Assembly: GCA_037953745.1 (NCBI GenBank)
Contig: JBAKBP010006620.1
Coordinates: 1 to 64,000, forward strand
DNA length: 64,000 nucleotides
Direction: 5' to 3'
Origin: Lithodes maja
Lineage: Eukaryota > Arthropoda > Malacostraca > Decapoda > Lithodidae
The position numbers and the translations under genes were made by a program. Below the pieces are notes generated by a model. That model did no database searches, was not told the origin of the DNA, and worked only from the letters and a program-made list of their open reading frames with translations. How positions within the stretch are numbered: the first letter of the stretch is position 1; each line of letters starts with the position of its first letter. Shown here in pieces: positions 31,423 through 41,337 of this stretch.

Positions 31423-32205
31423 ATGGATACCCAGCTCTACAAGGTCGAACATGCGTCCAAGAAACATGCTAAGAAACCATTGGATCTCCATTTCCTAAAG
31501 TGTTGCAAAGTATATAATGTGTTCCCTAAATGTTTAAAGTTTAAATTGTATCGAAAATCTCTACTCACTTCAGACCTGTATAGAAAATGGCAAAGAAAAC
31601 TTTTAAACATAGAAATAAATACGAAGGAAAGAGAAGATAGTGAGTCAGAAACTCGCCTTTCTCAGTTGTGTGCAAGTCTCAAAGCCGTTGTGTCTCGTTT
31701 GGACTTTATATGTTTAAGACGATTCGTAAATAATAAGACTGAACTTTTAAGGGAAAAAGTAAGTAAGACCCACGAAAAGAAACTTCAAAATATTGGCGGA
31801 AAACAATCCCTCAACTCATGTGACCCGGATAATGTTATTTTTAACTATTCAAATACAACCTTATTATATAGAGAAAAAATACATCTCTCATTCGGTCTTG
31901 ATTTCTGTCTCCCAGTATATAAGCCCTCATTTTACAGATATTTGTTTAGATTTCGAAAACATTGTAAATAGGTTAAAGCGCATCAAGCTTCCACAAAATG
32001 TTCAATTCAAGAATGTTGTTAAGACTATTCAGAGTATTGCATGCAATAATTTGTATGGGTTCAAGTCTAGTAAGGTGTTCTCCTCCATAATTTCGCGAGC
32101 GGACTTAGACATTTTGAAAAATCCTTAGGAAAGAAAAATGACCTGGTAATATGCAGACCCGACAAGGGGAAGGGTGTGGTCCTACTTGAAAAGAAAAAAA
32201 TATAT
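31423..32205 (+). pseudogene. PLE#3 N-terminal region
   Basis: Two overlapping frames (31423-31971 and 31793-32128) together cover the same region as PLE#1 28440-29209: 'HASKKHAKKPLDLHFLKCC', 'LCASLKAVVSRLDFICLRRF', then 'RADLDILKNP'. The frame is lost near 31960 and again near 32120. It stops at the RTE insertion. Confidence 0.8.
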
Positions 32206-32216
32206 ATTTCAAAGAT

Positions 32217-33067
32217 CTATCTATCTATCTATATGCTCAGGCCCAATCCCCATTTTGGGGGTAGCCGACTCAAGACAGAGCAAGAACAGGGAAAACACAA
32301 AAAACAACATAAAACAACAAATAAACACAGATAAAAAACACAAACTCACACACATCCAGGTCACCCAGGAGAAGACCCAGAGACCAGGGTCACCAAGGTC
32401 ACTCCAGCACTCCCCCGGCCCCCGACCACCCGGAGAGGTTCCGATCTCGGCAGGCAGACATGCAGCGGAGCCAAAGCCACAAGCCCTCCCACCACACTTC
32501 CAGGCGCACCCTTCATATTAATCGTCTCCCCGGGCCAGGCGCCTGATGGACTATTCTCTAGTCCAACTTGCGCCTGACCCCTTACTCCAAATGACCACGT
32601 GTTCACTCAACTATTCACAAGCATTCTCCATTCACTCCTGTCCACCACCACTTCCCCTGCCTGATCTATAGTCATTCCTCTATCATCCAAAGCCTTTCTT
32701 ACACAGTCTCTCCATCTCAATGGGGGTCTTCCTGCCCTTCTATCTCCCCTTGTACCTGACTCACATATTCTCTTTGTAAGCCTTTCATCTCCCATTCGTT
32801 CAACATGACCATACCAGCTCAGCACCCTTCTGTCCACTCTGGCTGACAAATGTTCCTGCTGCCCCACTCTCCTACGTATCTCTTCATTCCTCAATCTGTC
32901 TCTACGAGTAACTCCACACATACTCCTCAAGCAGCTCATCTCCATCACATCCAGCCCTCTTTTCTCCTTTTTCTTCAGAGCCCATGTCTCAGCCCCATAC
33001 ATGCCCCATACATCACTGTTGGCACAACAATTCCTTGATACAGTGCACTTTTTACTTTCACTCCGAG
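32217..33067 (-). mobile_element. RTE-like LINE, 5'-truncated, with 11-bp TSD
   Basis: Flanked by perfect copies of ATTTCAAAGAT at 32206-32216 and 33068-33078. The minus-strand 3' tail is a GATA microsatellite at 32217-32232. The coding part (32607-33067) is the RT C-terminal tail: 'MYGAETWALKKKEKRGLDVMEMSCLRSMCGV', 'RNEEIRRRVG' and 'RVLSWYGHVERM'. The 3' UTR is 32217-32606 and matches 911-1182. The RT palm and endonuclease are missing. Confidence 0.92.
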
Positions 33068-34698
33068 ATTTCAAAGATGAATGATATATTACAAGATGCT
33101 TCCAAATTTACTAAATTATTCTCCTCAGATATTTTCAAACTTACAACCAAAGTCGAAGATAAAGTAATAAGATTCGTTAACAACCTTGTTTCACTAAAAA
33201 TAGTTAGCGAAGCAGATTAAAAGTCCCTTAAACCTACAGGTTCGTCCCCGGCCACCTTGTATGGACTTCCTAAAGTGCACAAAGCCTCTGTCCCCCTTCG
33301 ACCGAGAGTAGCAGCATATAATACTGCCCCCTATAAGCTAGCAAAGTTCCTAGTGCCTATTCTGAGCCCCTTTACAACTAATGACTACACAGTTAAAACT
33401 CCTATGACCTATCCCAATCTTTGTCGGACTGCAAAATTCCAGAGTCCTACTATATGGATAGTTACAACGTAAAGTCATTGTTCACCAATATACCTCTAGT
33501 TGAGACTGTTAACATTTTTGTCGGTTTAGCTTTCCGGGGTTTGGATAAATTCATGGGCATGACTAAATCTGTATTTAAAAATCTCCTACTTCTGTGTACT
33601 AAAGATAATTTATTCGTTTTCAATGGTGAACTGTTCAAACAGGAAGATGGCCTATCCATGGGTAGCCCAATATCCCTGCATTTGCCAATATATTTTTGTG
33701 CTTTCATGAACAAATGTGGCTAGATAATTGTCCAAGTGATTTTAAACCCTTGCTGTACAGGAGGTATGTGGACGACAGAAACATTTGTTATTTTTAAGGA
33801 TAAAAATCATGCCCAACAGTTTCTAGAGTACCTTAATGCACAACAAGACAACATTAGTTTTACCATGGATACTGAGACTGACAATAAACTTTCATTTTTA
33901 GATCTAAATATTGAGAAATTCAATGGCGGTCTTGCATTTTCCATTTTTCGAAAGCCAACATTCTCGGGATTAGGCACAAGTTTTTTTTCAGCTATTGTCA
34001 CTTTAATTTTAAAATCAACGCTGTGAAAACCCTTTTACACAGAGCTTATTCTTTAGCTTCAAGTTTTGACTATTTTCATCAGGATATAACTTTTTTAAGG
34101 AATTACTTTAATTGTAATGGCTATCGCACGAATTTGTTCGACAAACTTGTGAATAAGTTCTTAAATGACAAATATCAGCCCAAGCAAGATACCCCCACAG
34201 TTCAAAAGGAGAAAATACTTTCGGATCCCCTATTTAGGTGAGCTCACTAAGCAAATAGAATCTTTATTATTAGACAAGTTATGTAAATTTTACCCTGACA
34301 AAGACTTTAGATTCGTACTTATGAACTCATTCAAGATTGGGTCAATGTTTCACTTCAAAGATCGTATGCCAGCTGACTTGCGCTCGTCGATTGTCAATAG
34401 TTTTACTTGCCCTAGTTGCCAAGCAGGGTATGTGGGAAGCACATTCCGATCCTTCAAAACACGAATCGACGAGCATCTAGGTCAGTCTAGCAGAACTGGT
34501 CGTAGGATGAAGACCCTCTCCCACTCGGCAGTACGTGATCACTGTAAAGTATGTAAAGTCACACCAGATCGAGAGCATTTCTCTATAATTGATAGTTGTC
34601 CAGGGGATAGTATTAGAATTCTAGAATCCCTGTATATTAAGAAACTTAACCCCCAGTTGAACAATACTGTGTCCTCTTTTCCCTTAAATGTTGCATAG
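33068..34698 (+). pseudogene. PLE#3 RT and GIY-YIG
   Basis: Resumes right after the RTE with 'SKMNDILQDASKFTKL', then 'YGLPKVHKASVPLRPRV' (33257-33472), 'YNVKSLFTNIPLVETVN' (33421-33723), a region where the YMDD box has degenerated ('RRYVDDR' in the nucleotide run near 33760, split by frame changes), 'NKLSFLDLNI' (33736-34026) and GIY-YIG (34165-34698) with C-P-S-C, 'AGYVGST' and Arg/His/Glu positions kept. A TAA interrupts at 33218-33220, and at least four further frameshifts occur. Confidence 0.85.
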
Positions 34699-34929
34699 CT
34701 TTTCGGGTGGCATTAGTCTGTCCATGTATGTCCTGTGGTAGAGTAACTTTAAACCTGGTTGTAATGAATTATTGATTTATTAGCCGAATTAAAACTTTAT
34801 ATTGATAGGTATTTTAAATTGTGTGTGTGTCATAAGTTTTAGTTAGTGCGTATCTGTTTTATCTGACTGAACATTTGATAGATGTATTTAAGTCGTGACT
34901 TTAAGGTCAATCTCACCTGTAGAGGCGGA

Positions 34930-35294
34930 AGTTACACTTGATATTGTTAGGTGGTTTATGTAATAATTTTTTAGCATAGACTGATCGATGCATTTGGCTG
35001 CATTCTTGCGAATATGTAATTGAGAATGTTTAGTGATTTATCTGCATAATTAACTGATCTTTTATTTATATAAATTTAAAAAAAAAAAAATTTGTTTAAT
35101 GAACTCTAGGGTTCAAACCCTGTTTATTTAACATTTGTACTAATTCGAACAAATTGTCCATAGATTTACACTGATGATGACATAACACATGTGTCGAAAC
35201 GTCTGGTACCAATAAAGCAAAATGATCCTCGTCACGGCCTTCATTGTCCTGTTTCTGTTGAAGCTACGATTCCCCAAGAATTTTCCTGTTTCTC
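34930..35294 (+). repeat. PLE terminal repeat, right end of PLE#3
   Basis: Direct copy of the left-end repeat, including the hammerhead-like motif, and inverted with respect to 24956-25290 and 29262-29640. It ends at a TA microsatellite. Confidence 0.85.
35160..35210 (+). ncRNA. hammerhead-ribozyme-like motif, PLE copy 4
   Basis: CTGATGA 35171-35177 and GAAAC 35196-35200 with the same helix II and GTC site as the copy at 31270. Confidence 0.58.
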
Positions 35295-35319
35295 TTATAT
35301 ATATATATATATATATATA
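35295..35319. repeat. (TA)n microsatellite
   Basis: About 25 bp of alternating T and A at the outer edge of the PLE block. The following 35320-35600 shows nothing recognisable. Confidence 0.95.
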
Positions 35320-35600
35320 AACATTAGAGTACAGTGCGAGTGTTCATATGTGCTTACCTGTCTACGTTCCCGTATGTTAACCTGTGTGTGTTCCCTCTGT
35401 GTACCTTTTTAACAGGGGAACGTATGTGCGACACCGTCCATCATTCAACAGTCATGTTCGCATAACATTCTCAGTCTAATTGCACCAGTAGTCTTGCATG
35501 CGCACCATTATTGCAGCAGTATCGCAATTGTCAAAAAGCCTTTCGCATAATTCGTTCTTATCGCTGTTACAATATTGGTAAACAATATTGTTAGCTAAAA

Positions 35601-36594
35601 GCAATCGTGAAGATGCAAGCACCAGAGGATGTGACTGCAGTACGACGACTGTCTGGAATGGTGAACTACTTGAGTAAATTTGTACCGTCTATCGGATGTC
35701 ATGGAGCCTATGAGGAAGCTGACCCATAAGGACACCGATTGGAAGTGGACAAGAAAACATGATGAGGCGTTCAAGAGGATCAAGAAGATGATGACCCAAA
35801 CACCCATCTTACAGTACTACAACCCAGAGCAAAAGTTGGAGATTCAATGTAATGTATCTCAGAAAGGTTTAGGAGCAGCGTTACTTCAAGAGGGTAAACC
35901 AATCGCATTTGCAAATCGAGCACTGACTGACACGGAGACACAATATGCGCAGATAGAGAAGGAGACTTTGGCAATCGTCTTTGCACTTAACAAGTTTCAT
36001 CAGTATTGTTTTGGGAGGAAGATGACAATCCAGAGCGACCATAAACCTCTAGAAGCTATCCCAAATAAGCCGTTGTCAAGTGTACCAAGATGACTGCAAG
36101 GGATGTTGATGAGGATACTACAGTATGATGTCGAGATTGTTCACAAGAAGGGCAAAGAAATGTATCTAGCCGACACTCTATCAAGAGCTTATCTGCAAAA
36201 CACAAGAGATATGCAGGAAGAGGTGTTTGAACAGATCAACATGACAGACTACGTACCCATCCGAAGTGAACGATTGCAAGAAATCCGTCGAGCAACTGAG
36301 GAAGATGAAACATTGCAACTATTGAAGGAGGTAATTCTCAAAGGATGGCCAGAAGACAAGAGTGAAGTAGAGACCATACTGAAACCATACTTTAATGTAC
36401 GAGCAGAACTGTCATTTCAAGATGGATTGATCTTCAAGGGAGAACGTGTTGTAATTCCTACCAGTCTACGTCAGAAGATGAAGTCCGCTATACATTCGTC
36501 ACATATGGGAGTTGAAGGTTGTCTACGACGTGCAAGAGAATGTTTGTTTTGGCCAGGAATTAATGCAGAGATGAAGCAATTCATTTCAGTGTGA
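35601..36594 (+). pseudogene. pol: Gypsy-1 RT end, RNase H, integrase zinc finger
   Basis: Starts with the RT connection block 'DVTAVRRLSGMVNYLSKFVP', shifts frame near 35690, then 'LSDVMEPMRKLTHKD'. RNase H has 'EIQCNVSQKGLGAALLQ', where the first catalytic Asp of the usual C-D-A-S box is Asn, and 'QIEKETLAIVFAL' and 'QSDHKPLEAI'. An in-frame TGA at 36091-36093 follows. The integrase HHCC finger begins with 'HSSHMGVEGCLRRARECLFWPG'. The frame ends at 36594 where two bases appear lost. Catalytically dead. Confidence 0.85.
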
Positions 36595-36776
36595 AATTTG
36601 TAACACATACTCTACAGCTCAACAAAAAGAACCTCTGATGACGCATGAGCAAACCAGCCGACCATGGGAGAAAGTAGGTGTAGACCTTATGACAATCAAG
36701 AGTCACAACTATCTTGTTACAGTGGACTATTTCAGTAATTTCTGGGATGTTGACTACCTGGAAAGCACCAAGTCAA
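36595..36776 (+). pseudogene. pol: Gypsy-1 integrase core, first part
   Basis: Contains 'WEKVGVDLM' with the first catalytic Asp and 'NYLVTVDYFSNFWDVDYLESTKS', then is cut at about 36776 by LINE-J. The remainder, with the second Asp and Glu, continues at 40712. Confidence 0.85.
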
Positions 36777-37062
36777 TCCATTTTGTAGGTAGTAGGGGTA
36801 GGCAGCCCCGCCCAGGGAAGTACTACCGCCAAGGTTTCGGGAGACTCAGGGAATAGCCTGAATTCCATTTTCTCTCCCAGGCCTTGGTTGCTGGATACAC
36901 ATCTTTCTGCCTCACACATCAGGGGTATCTGGAAAACCCTCTTTATATAACATACACATCCAACTTCACGACATTGCCCTACATCGCTATCCTCTATCCA
37001 TAAAACACTACTCTTCCCACTACATATCATACATGTAACACCATACACCTTACCCAATAAAT

Positions 37063-38520
37063 ATGGCAGTACAATTGTTAAGAGCAAACCTGGTGGTCCC
37101 TTGGATATCCACCCCCGGCAGGGTTGGGTCATTGACACAGGGCCCTCCCTGTCGTCATCATGCGACTGTGTCAAGAGCATTGCAACGTCCCAAAGCTGCT
37201 CGTCGGTGCAGCTTTTTCTTTAGCAATATAAGGGGACTTCACTCTAACATCAATTCTGTACACCAATTTCTTCAAGCAGAATCCCCTACTCTCCTTTTTT
37301 TGACAGAGACTCAAGTAACATCCACATCTGACACATCTAGATTTAATTTTCCAGGTTATCAACTGCTCCAAAATTTCAAACCTAAAGGAGGTGTATGTTG
37401 CTTCGCAAAATCTGAAATTGCCCTGGAGGAGGTTACTAGTTTCAATTGTCCCTATTTTGATTATTCTATATACAAATTAATTTCTGCTGGTAAATTTAAA
37501 TACATATGTAGCATCTACCGTTCCCCAAATACTCCTCCAGAGCAAAGTCTTTTTGATTCTCTGTCCTCACAACTCAGTGTCCTCAACTTAAATGCTTCTT
37601 CTGAAATCACTGTGTTGGGTGATTTTAATGTCCATAATGTTGAATGGCTCACTCATTCAGCCAGGACTGATGATGCTGGTCTTGAATGTGAGCTATTTGC
37701 AGACTCATTTAATCTCACTCAACTAGTCAACCAACCCACCCGTGTACCAGATAATCCTAATCATAATTCCCACCTACTGGACTTATTTTTAACAACCAAT
37801 TCAGAAAATTATGATGTTACAGTGAGGTCCCCGCTTGGATCTTCTGATCACTGTCTGATACAGGCCACCTGTCTATCACCTACCACACCTTCCCACTCTG
37901 AACCTGTTTTGGTGACTAAATGGCATTACGATAGGGCAGACTGGGAGGGTCTTCAAGGTTTCTTTATTGATATTCCCTGGACCTCTTTCTTTTCTAATGA
38001 TGCACACTCCACCTTGAGCCACATACAAGATTTTGTAAAAATTGGAATGGAAACGTTTATTCCTCATCAAAAGTACAGTAAAAGATCTAATTCACCTAAA
38101 TAGTTTGACCATAATTGTGCTAGAGTAACTGAACAAAAAGCAATAGCCTACAATGCATACACAAGATCAAAAACACATGAAGCCTTTAATTACTTTAGAA
38201 ACATCAGAAATCATGCCAAAACTGTATCAAACCTAACTAAATCAAACTTTCTCCACAAGCAGGCAAATAAACTTCTAAATAATCCAAATGATAACAAAAT
38301 ATTTTGGTCTACTCTTAACTCATTCAAATCCAACTTCACAACTGCTTCATCCATTCCACCATTAAAATCTCCGACTGGCAATCTTGTAAGTGACCCACGA
38401 GGTAAAGCTAACCTTCTTGCGGATATTTTCTCCACCAACTCAACCTTAGATGAAATATATCAAGATGTCCCTGTACGGTACTTAATTTTAATTCGCCTGA
38501 AATTCCCTCACTTAAGATCC
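37063..38520 (+). pseudogene. LINE-J APE endonuclease
   Basis: After a roughly 45-residue leader come the APE-endonuclease landmarks: 'FFSNIRGLHSNINSV' , 'LFLTETQV' (catalytic Glu), 'GGVCCFAKS', 'YICSIYRSPN', 'ITVLGDFNVHNVEWL' (G-D-F-N), 'LLDLFLTTN' and 'GSSDHCLI' (S-D-H). The frame stops at a TAG at 38101-38103 but continues at once as 'FDHNCARVTEQ', so this is one nonsense change. The linker ends at a frameshift near 38475. The enzyme nicks target DNA during target-primed reverse transcription. Confidence 0.88.
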
Positions 38521-38942
38521 ACACCAGACATGTCAAAACTATTTTGCAGAATCTCTCAGTAGATAAGGCTCCTGGTCCAGATGAAATTCCTCCAATAGTA
38601 CTTAAGAATTGCTCCTTGGTGCTCGCTCCTGTATTGGCCAAATGTTTCCGTCTATGTACTCATACCTCATGCTTCCCAGTACCCTGGAAAGAAGCAAACA
38701 TCCATCCAGTTCCTAAAAAAGGTGCCTCTTCAGATCCATCAAACTACAGACCAATAGCTATAACTTCCACTATTGGTAAAGTCTTTGAAATTATATTAAA
38801 TAATCACATAATTAAGCATCTTGAGAATAATAAATTAATCAGTGATAGGCAATATGGTTTTAGACGATGTCGATCAACTGCAGACATTCTTTGCCTTCTT
38901 ACGCATCAAATCAACCAAGCTACAGACCAACATGGTGAAACA

Positions 38943-38944
<2 letters not shown>

Positions 38945-38985
<41 letters not shown>

Positions 38986-39516
38986 TATTCCAACTTACTT
39001 CCTCTCGGGCATAGGCTGAGAGCCTTAACATTCACCGCTTTACAATGAACAGTGAAGCCCGTGAGGTCTTGTTCCAGTCTAGGGAGTGAGACATGTGAAG
39101 CACGTAGAGTACAACGAGCACCTGCCATCTTGCCTTCACATGAGGCACGGTGCTCACTCATGGCCCGAAACGACCCCATCTCTGAAGCCGCTTCGTTCCC
39201 GTGCTTCACTGTCTCACCCCCTACACTCGGACTCTCACACTTACACACACACAACGCCACCTGTTGAGCAGATAACTCACCAGGCATTGCACCCCTATAG
39301 CATATTTTGAATATGGGAATATTCATACAGTGCTATTTAATCAGGGAACAATGAGGGTATTTTATTGACGTTTCGGTGGGCTTGTGGTAATGCACTGATA
39401 CTAGGTACAGCACAAATTCCATCCCAATAATATCTTCCCATTGATACATCGGGATTTGAACCCGGGACCTTTGGATTACCAGGCCAGTGGCAAGACCACT
39501 CCACCACACCTCCCCG
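38945..39516 (-). mobile_element. SINE with tRNA-like head and poly-A tail
   Basis: Minus-strand insert in LINE-J: a tRNA-like head at about 39446-39515, a central body, and a 3' A tail (T run 38945-38982, 38 bases). The flanks GTGAAACACAT and GTGAACATACAT look like a diverged target duplication. The 3' body matches the fragment in BEL gag (11517-11657). The region 39250-39450 might contain a second, separate insertion, so the single-unit reading is not certain. Confidence 0.75.
39446..39515 (-). promoter_or_regulatory. tRNA-like Pol III promoter of the SINE
   Basis: On the minus strand: A-box-like TGGTGGAGTGGTCTTGCC and B-box GGGTTCAAATCCC, spaced as in a tRNA gene. This would drive Pol III transcription of the SINE. 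Confidence 0.7.
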
Positions 39517-40678
39517 TGTGAACATACATACAATAGCACTGGATATATCAAAGGCATTTGATAGAGTCTGGCATCAATCCTTATTGTCGAAGATGTCACA
39601 CTACGGCCTTGCATCATTAGTTCCACTAATTTCTTCTTATCTTCATAACAGAAAAATATGTGTAATGGTAGATGGCCTTTATTCTCAATTTCACTCAATA
39701 AATGCTGGTGTTCCCCAGGGATCAGTTTTGGCCCCAACTCTGTTCCTCATTCATATCAATGATCTCATATCTACCACTCATAATCCAATACATTCCTACG
39801 CAGATGACTCAACACTCCACAGTTCCTTCACATTTACCAATTCTTTCACCCAACCCGATCTTATAAATTCAAAAATAAGCACTGCAATTTCTCTGAACCA
39901 GGACCTTTCTAGAATTGAAGAATGGGGACAAAAGAATCTAGTTTCCTTTAATGCACAGAAAACCAAGTACATTCAATTTTCTAACCGACAGAATCTCACT
40001 GACTCCCATATATTTGTTAATGATGTAAATATTCCCACCTCCCCTAGTATTGACATTCTCGGTGTAACATTAACTACTAACTTGAGCTGGACACATTATG
40101 TTAGAAGCATTGCTAAGAATGCCTCTAAAAAACTGGGACTCCTGTACAGAGTTCGAGAATTCTTCACTGACGAGCAGTTGGCCGTAATATATAAAAGTCA
40201 TGTGCGTTCTCAGATGGATTACTGTTCACCTCTGTGGAGTGGAAGTGGAGTAGTTGCATTGAGGCAGTTGGACAAAATTCAAAATAAAGCTATTAGATTA
40301 ATCAATAACCCTGCAATCACACAGGACATTCCTACATTATCCATACGAAGAAACGTTGCATCCCTTGCATTATTCTACAGATATTTTCACAGCAATTGTT
40401 CCGAGGAACTTGCTTCAATTGTGCCGCCTCTCCACATCTTTCCCCGTAGAACTAGGGCAGCTGAGAGCGCCCATGAATTTACACTTTCTCCTCCACAATG
40501 CAGAACTTCTGCTTATCAAAATTCATTTATCCCTAGAACTACTACTCTTTGGAATTCACTTCCCTCGAATTGCTTTCCACAAACTTACAATCTACAAATG
40601 TTTAAATCCAGTTGTTACAAACATTTTATGAATGGAGGATGCCTTTAGGCACATGGACCTTTTTGTTTTTGTTCATTG

Positions 40679-40711
<33 letters not shown>

Positions 40712-40715
<4 letters not shown>

Positions 40716-41204
40716 TCAGGAAGTTGAAGGCGCACTTTGCAAGATATGGACTGCCAAATGTACTAGTTAGTGACAATGGTCCGCAGTTCAGCAGTGAAGA
40801 ATTTCAAGAATTCGCGGAGAAGTATGACTTTGAACATCGAACGAGCAGCCCACATCATCCCCAGTCTAACGGTAAAGCAGAATCAGCGGTCAAGACGGCG
40901 AAGAAACTAATCAAGAAAGCTGTCGAGAGTGGTTAAGATCCTTTTTTGGGTATTCTAGACTACAGAAATACGCCTATGCAAGATTTGGAAGAGAGTCCAG
41001 CGCAACTAAACTTTGGTCGACGTACGAGGACGTTACTGCCGACTACTAGCAAGTTGTTGGAGCCGAAAGGAATTATATTGGAGCGAGTGAAGCGGAAGAA
41101 GATGCTGAAAGATCTCAAAAGCAAGAAGTACTACGACAAAGGTTCGAAAGTTTTGGAACCATTGGTTGAAGGCGACGTGGTGCAAATCAAGCCAACATCA
41201 CTAG
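40712..41204 (+). pseudogene. pol: Gypsy-1 integrase core, second part
   Basis: Continues from 36776: 'VIRKLKAHFARYGLPNVLVSDNGPQF' (second catalytic Asp), 'HPQSNGKAESAVKTAKKL' (catalytic Glu), then an in-frame TAA at 40934-40936, 'GILDYRNTPMQDLEESPAQLNFGRRTRT', and a C-terminal 'EGDVVQIKPTS' cut at about 41204 by a CR1. The residues after that in the open frame to 41566 are CR1 antisense, not integrase. Confidence 0.88.
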
Positions 41205-41337
41205 GTACAAAGGAGTACAAAGGAAATCAAGCAACAACAGATCTAGTGACCCTTCTAGGCTGCTTGTCATCCAAAACACTGAGGATCAAGTGTCCAAACA
41301 GTGGTTTAGAGTGGGTAAGGGAACATTGGAAAGAGAA

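Larger units (their letters stand above)
31196..35294 (+). mobile_element. Penelope-like element copy 3 (PLE#3), inverted to 1 and 2
   Basis: A plus-strand PLE with a terminal repeat at each end (31196-31400 and about 34930-35294). N-terminal, RT and GIY-YIG regions are all present but broken by indels, a stop at 33218-33220 and an RTE insertion at 32217-33067. It abuts PLE#2 head to head. Confidence 0.88.
38480..40648 (+). pseudogene. LINE-J reverse transcriptase, split by SINE
   Basis: N-terminal RT blocks 'KAPGPDEIPPIVLKN', 'PVPKKGA', 'NYRPIAITSTIGKVFE' and 'SDRQYGFRRCRSTADIL' run up to 38944. After the SINE the frame resumes at about 39519 with 'IALDISKAFDRVWHQS' (catalytic Asp), 'GVPQGSVLAPTLFLIHIND' and 'YADDSTLH', and is then open through the thumb to the natural stop at 40648 ('TTLWNSLPSNCF' near the end). 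Apart from the SINE and upstream breaks, this half is intact. Confidence 0.9.
36777..40711 (+). mobile_element. LINE-J (jockey/CR1-group), nearly complete, carries a SINE
   Basis: A 3.9-kb insert in the Gypsy-1 integrase, with 5' leader 36777-37062, endonuclease, RT, and a 28-base A tail (40684-40711). Without the SINE (38945-39516) it is about 3.36 kb, a plausible full length for a single-ORF LINE. It is broken by a TAG at 38101-38103 and a frameshift near 38475. Confidence 0.88.
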
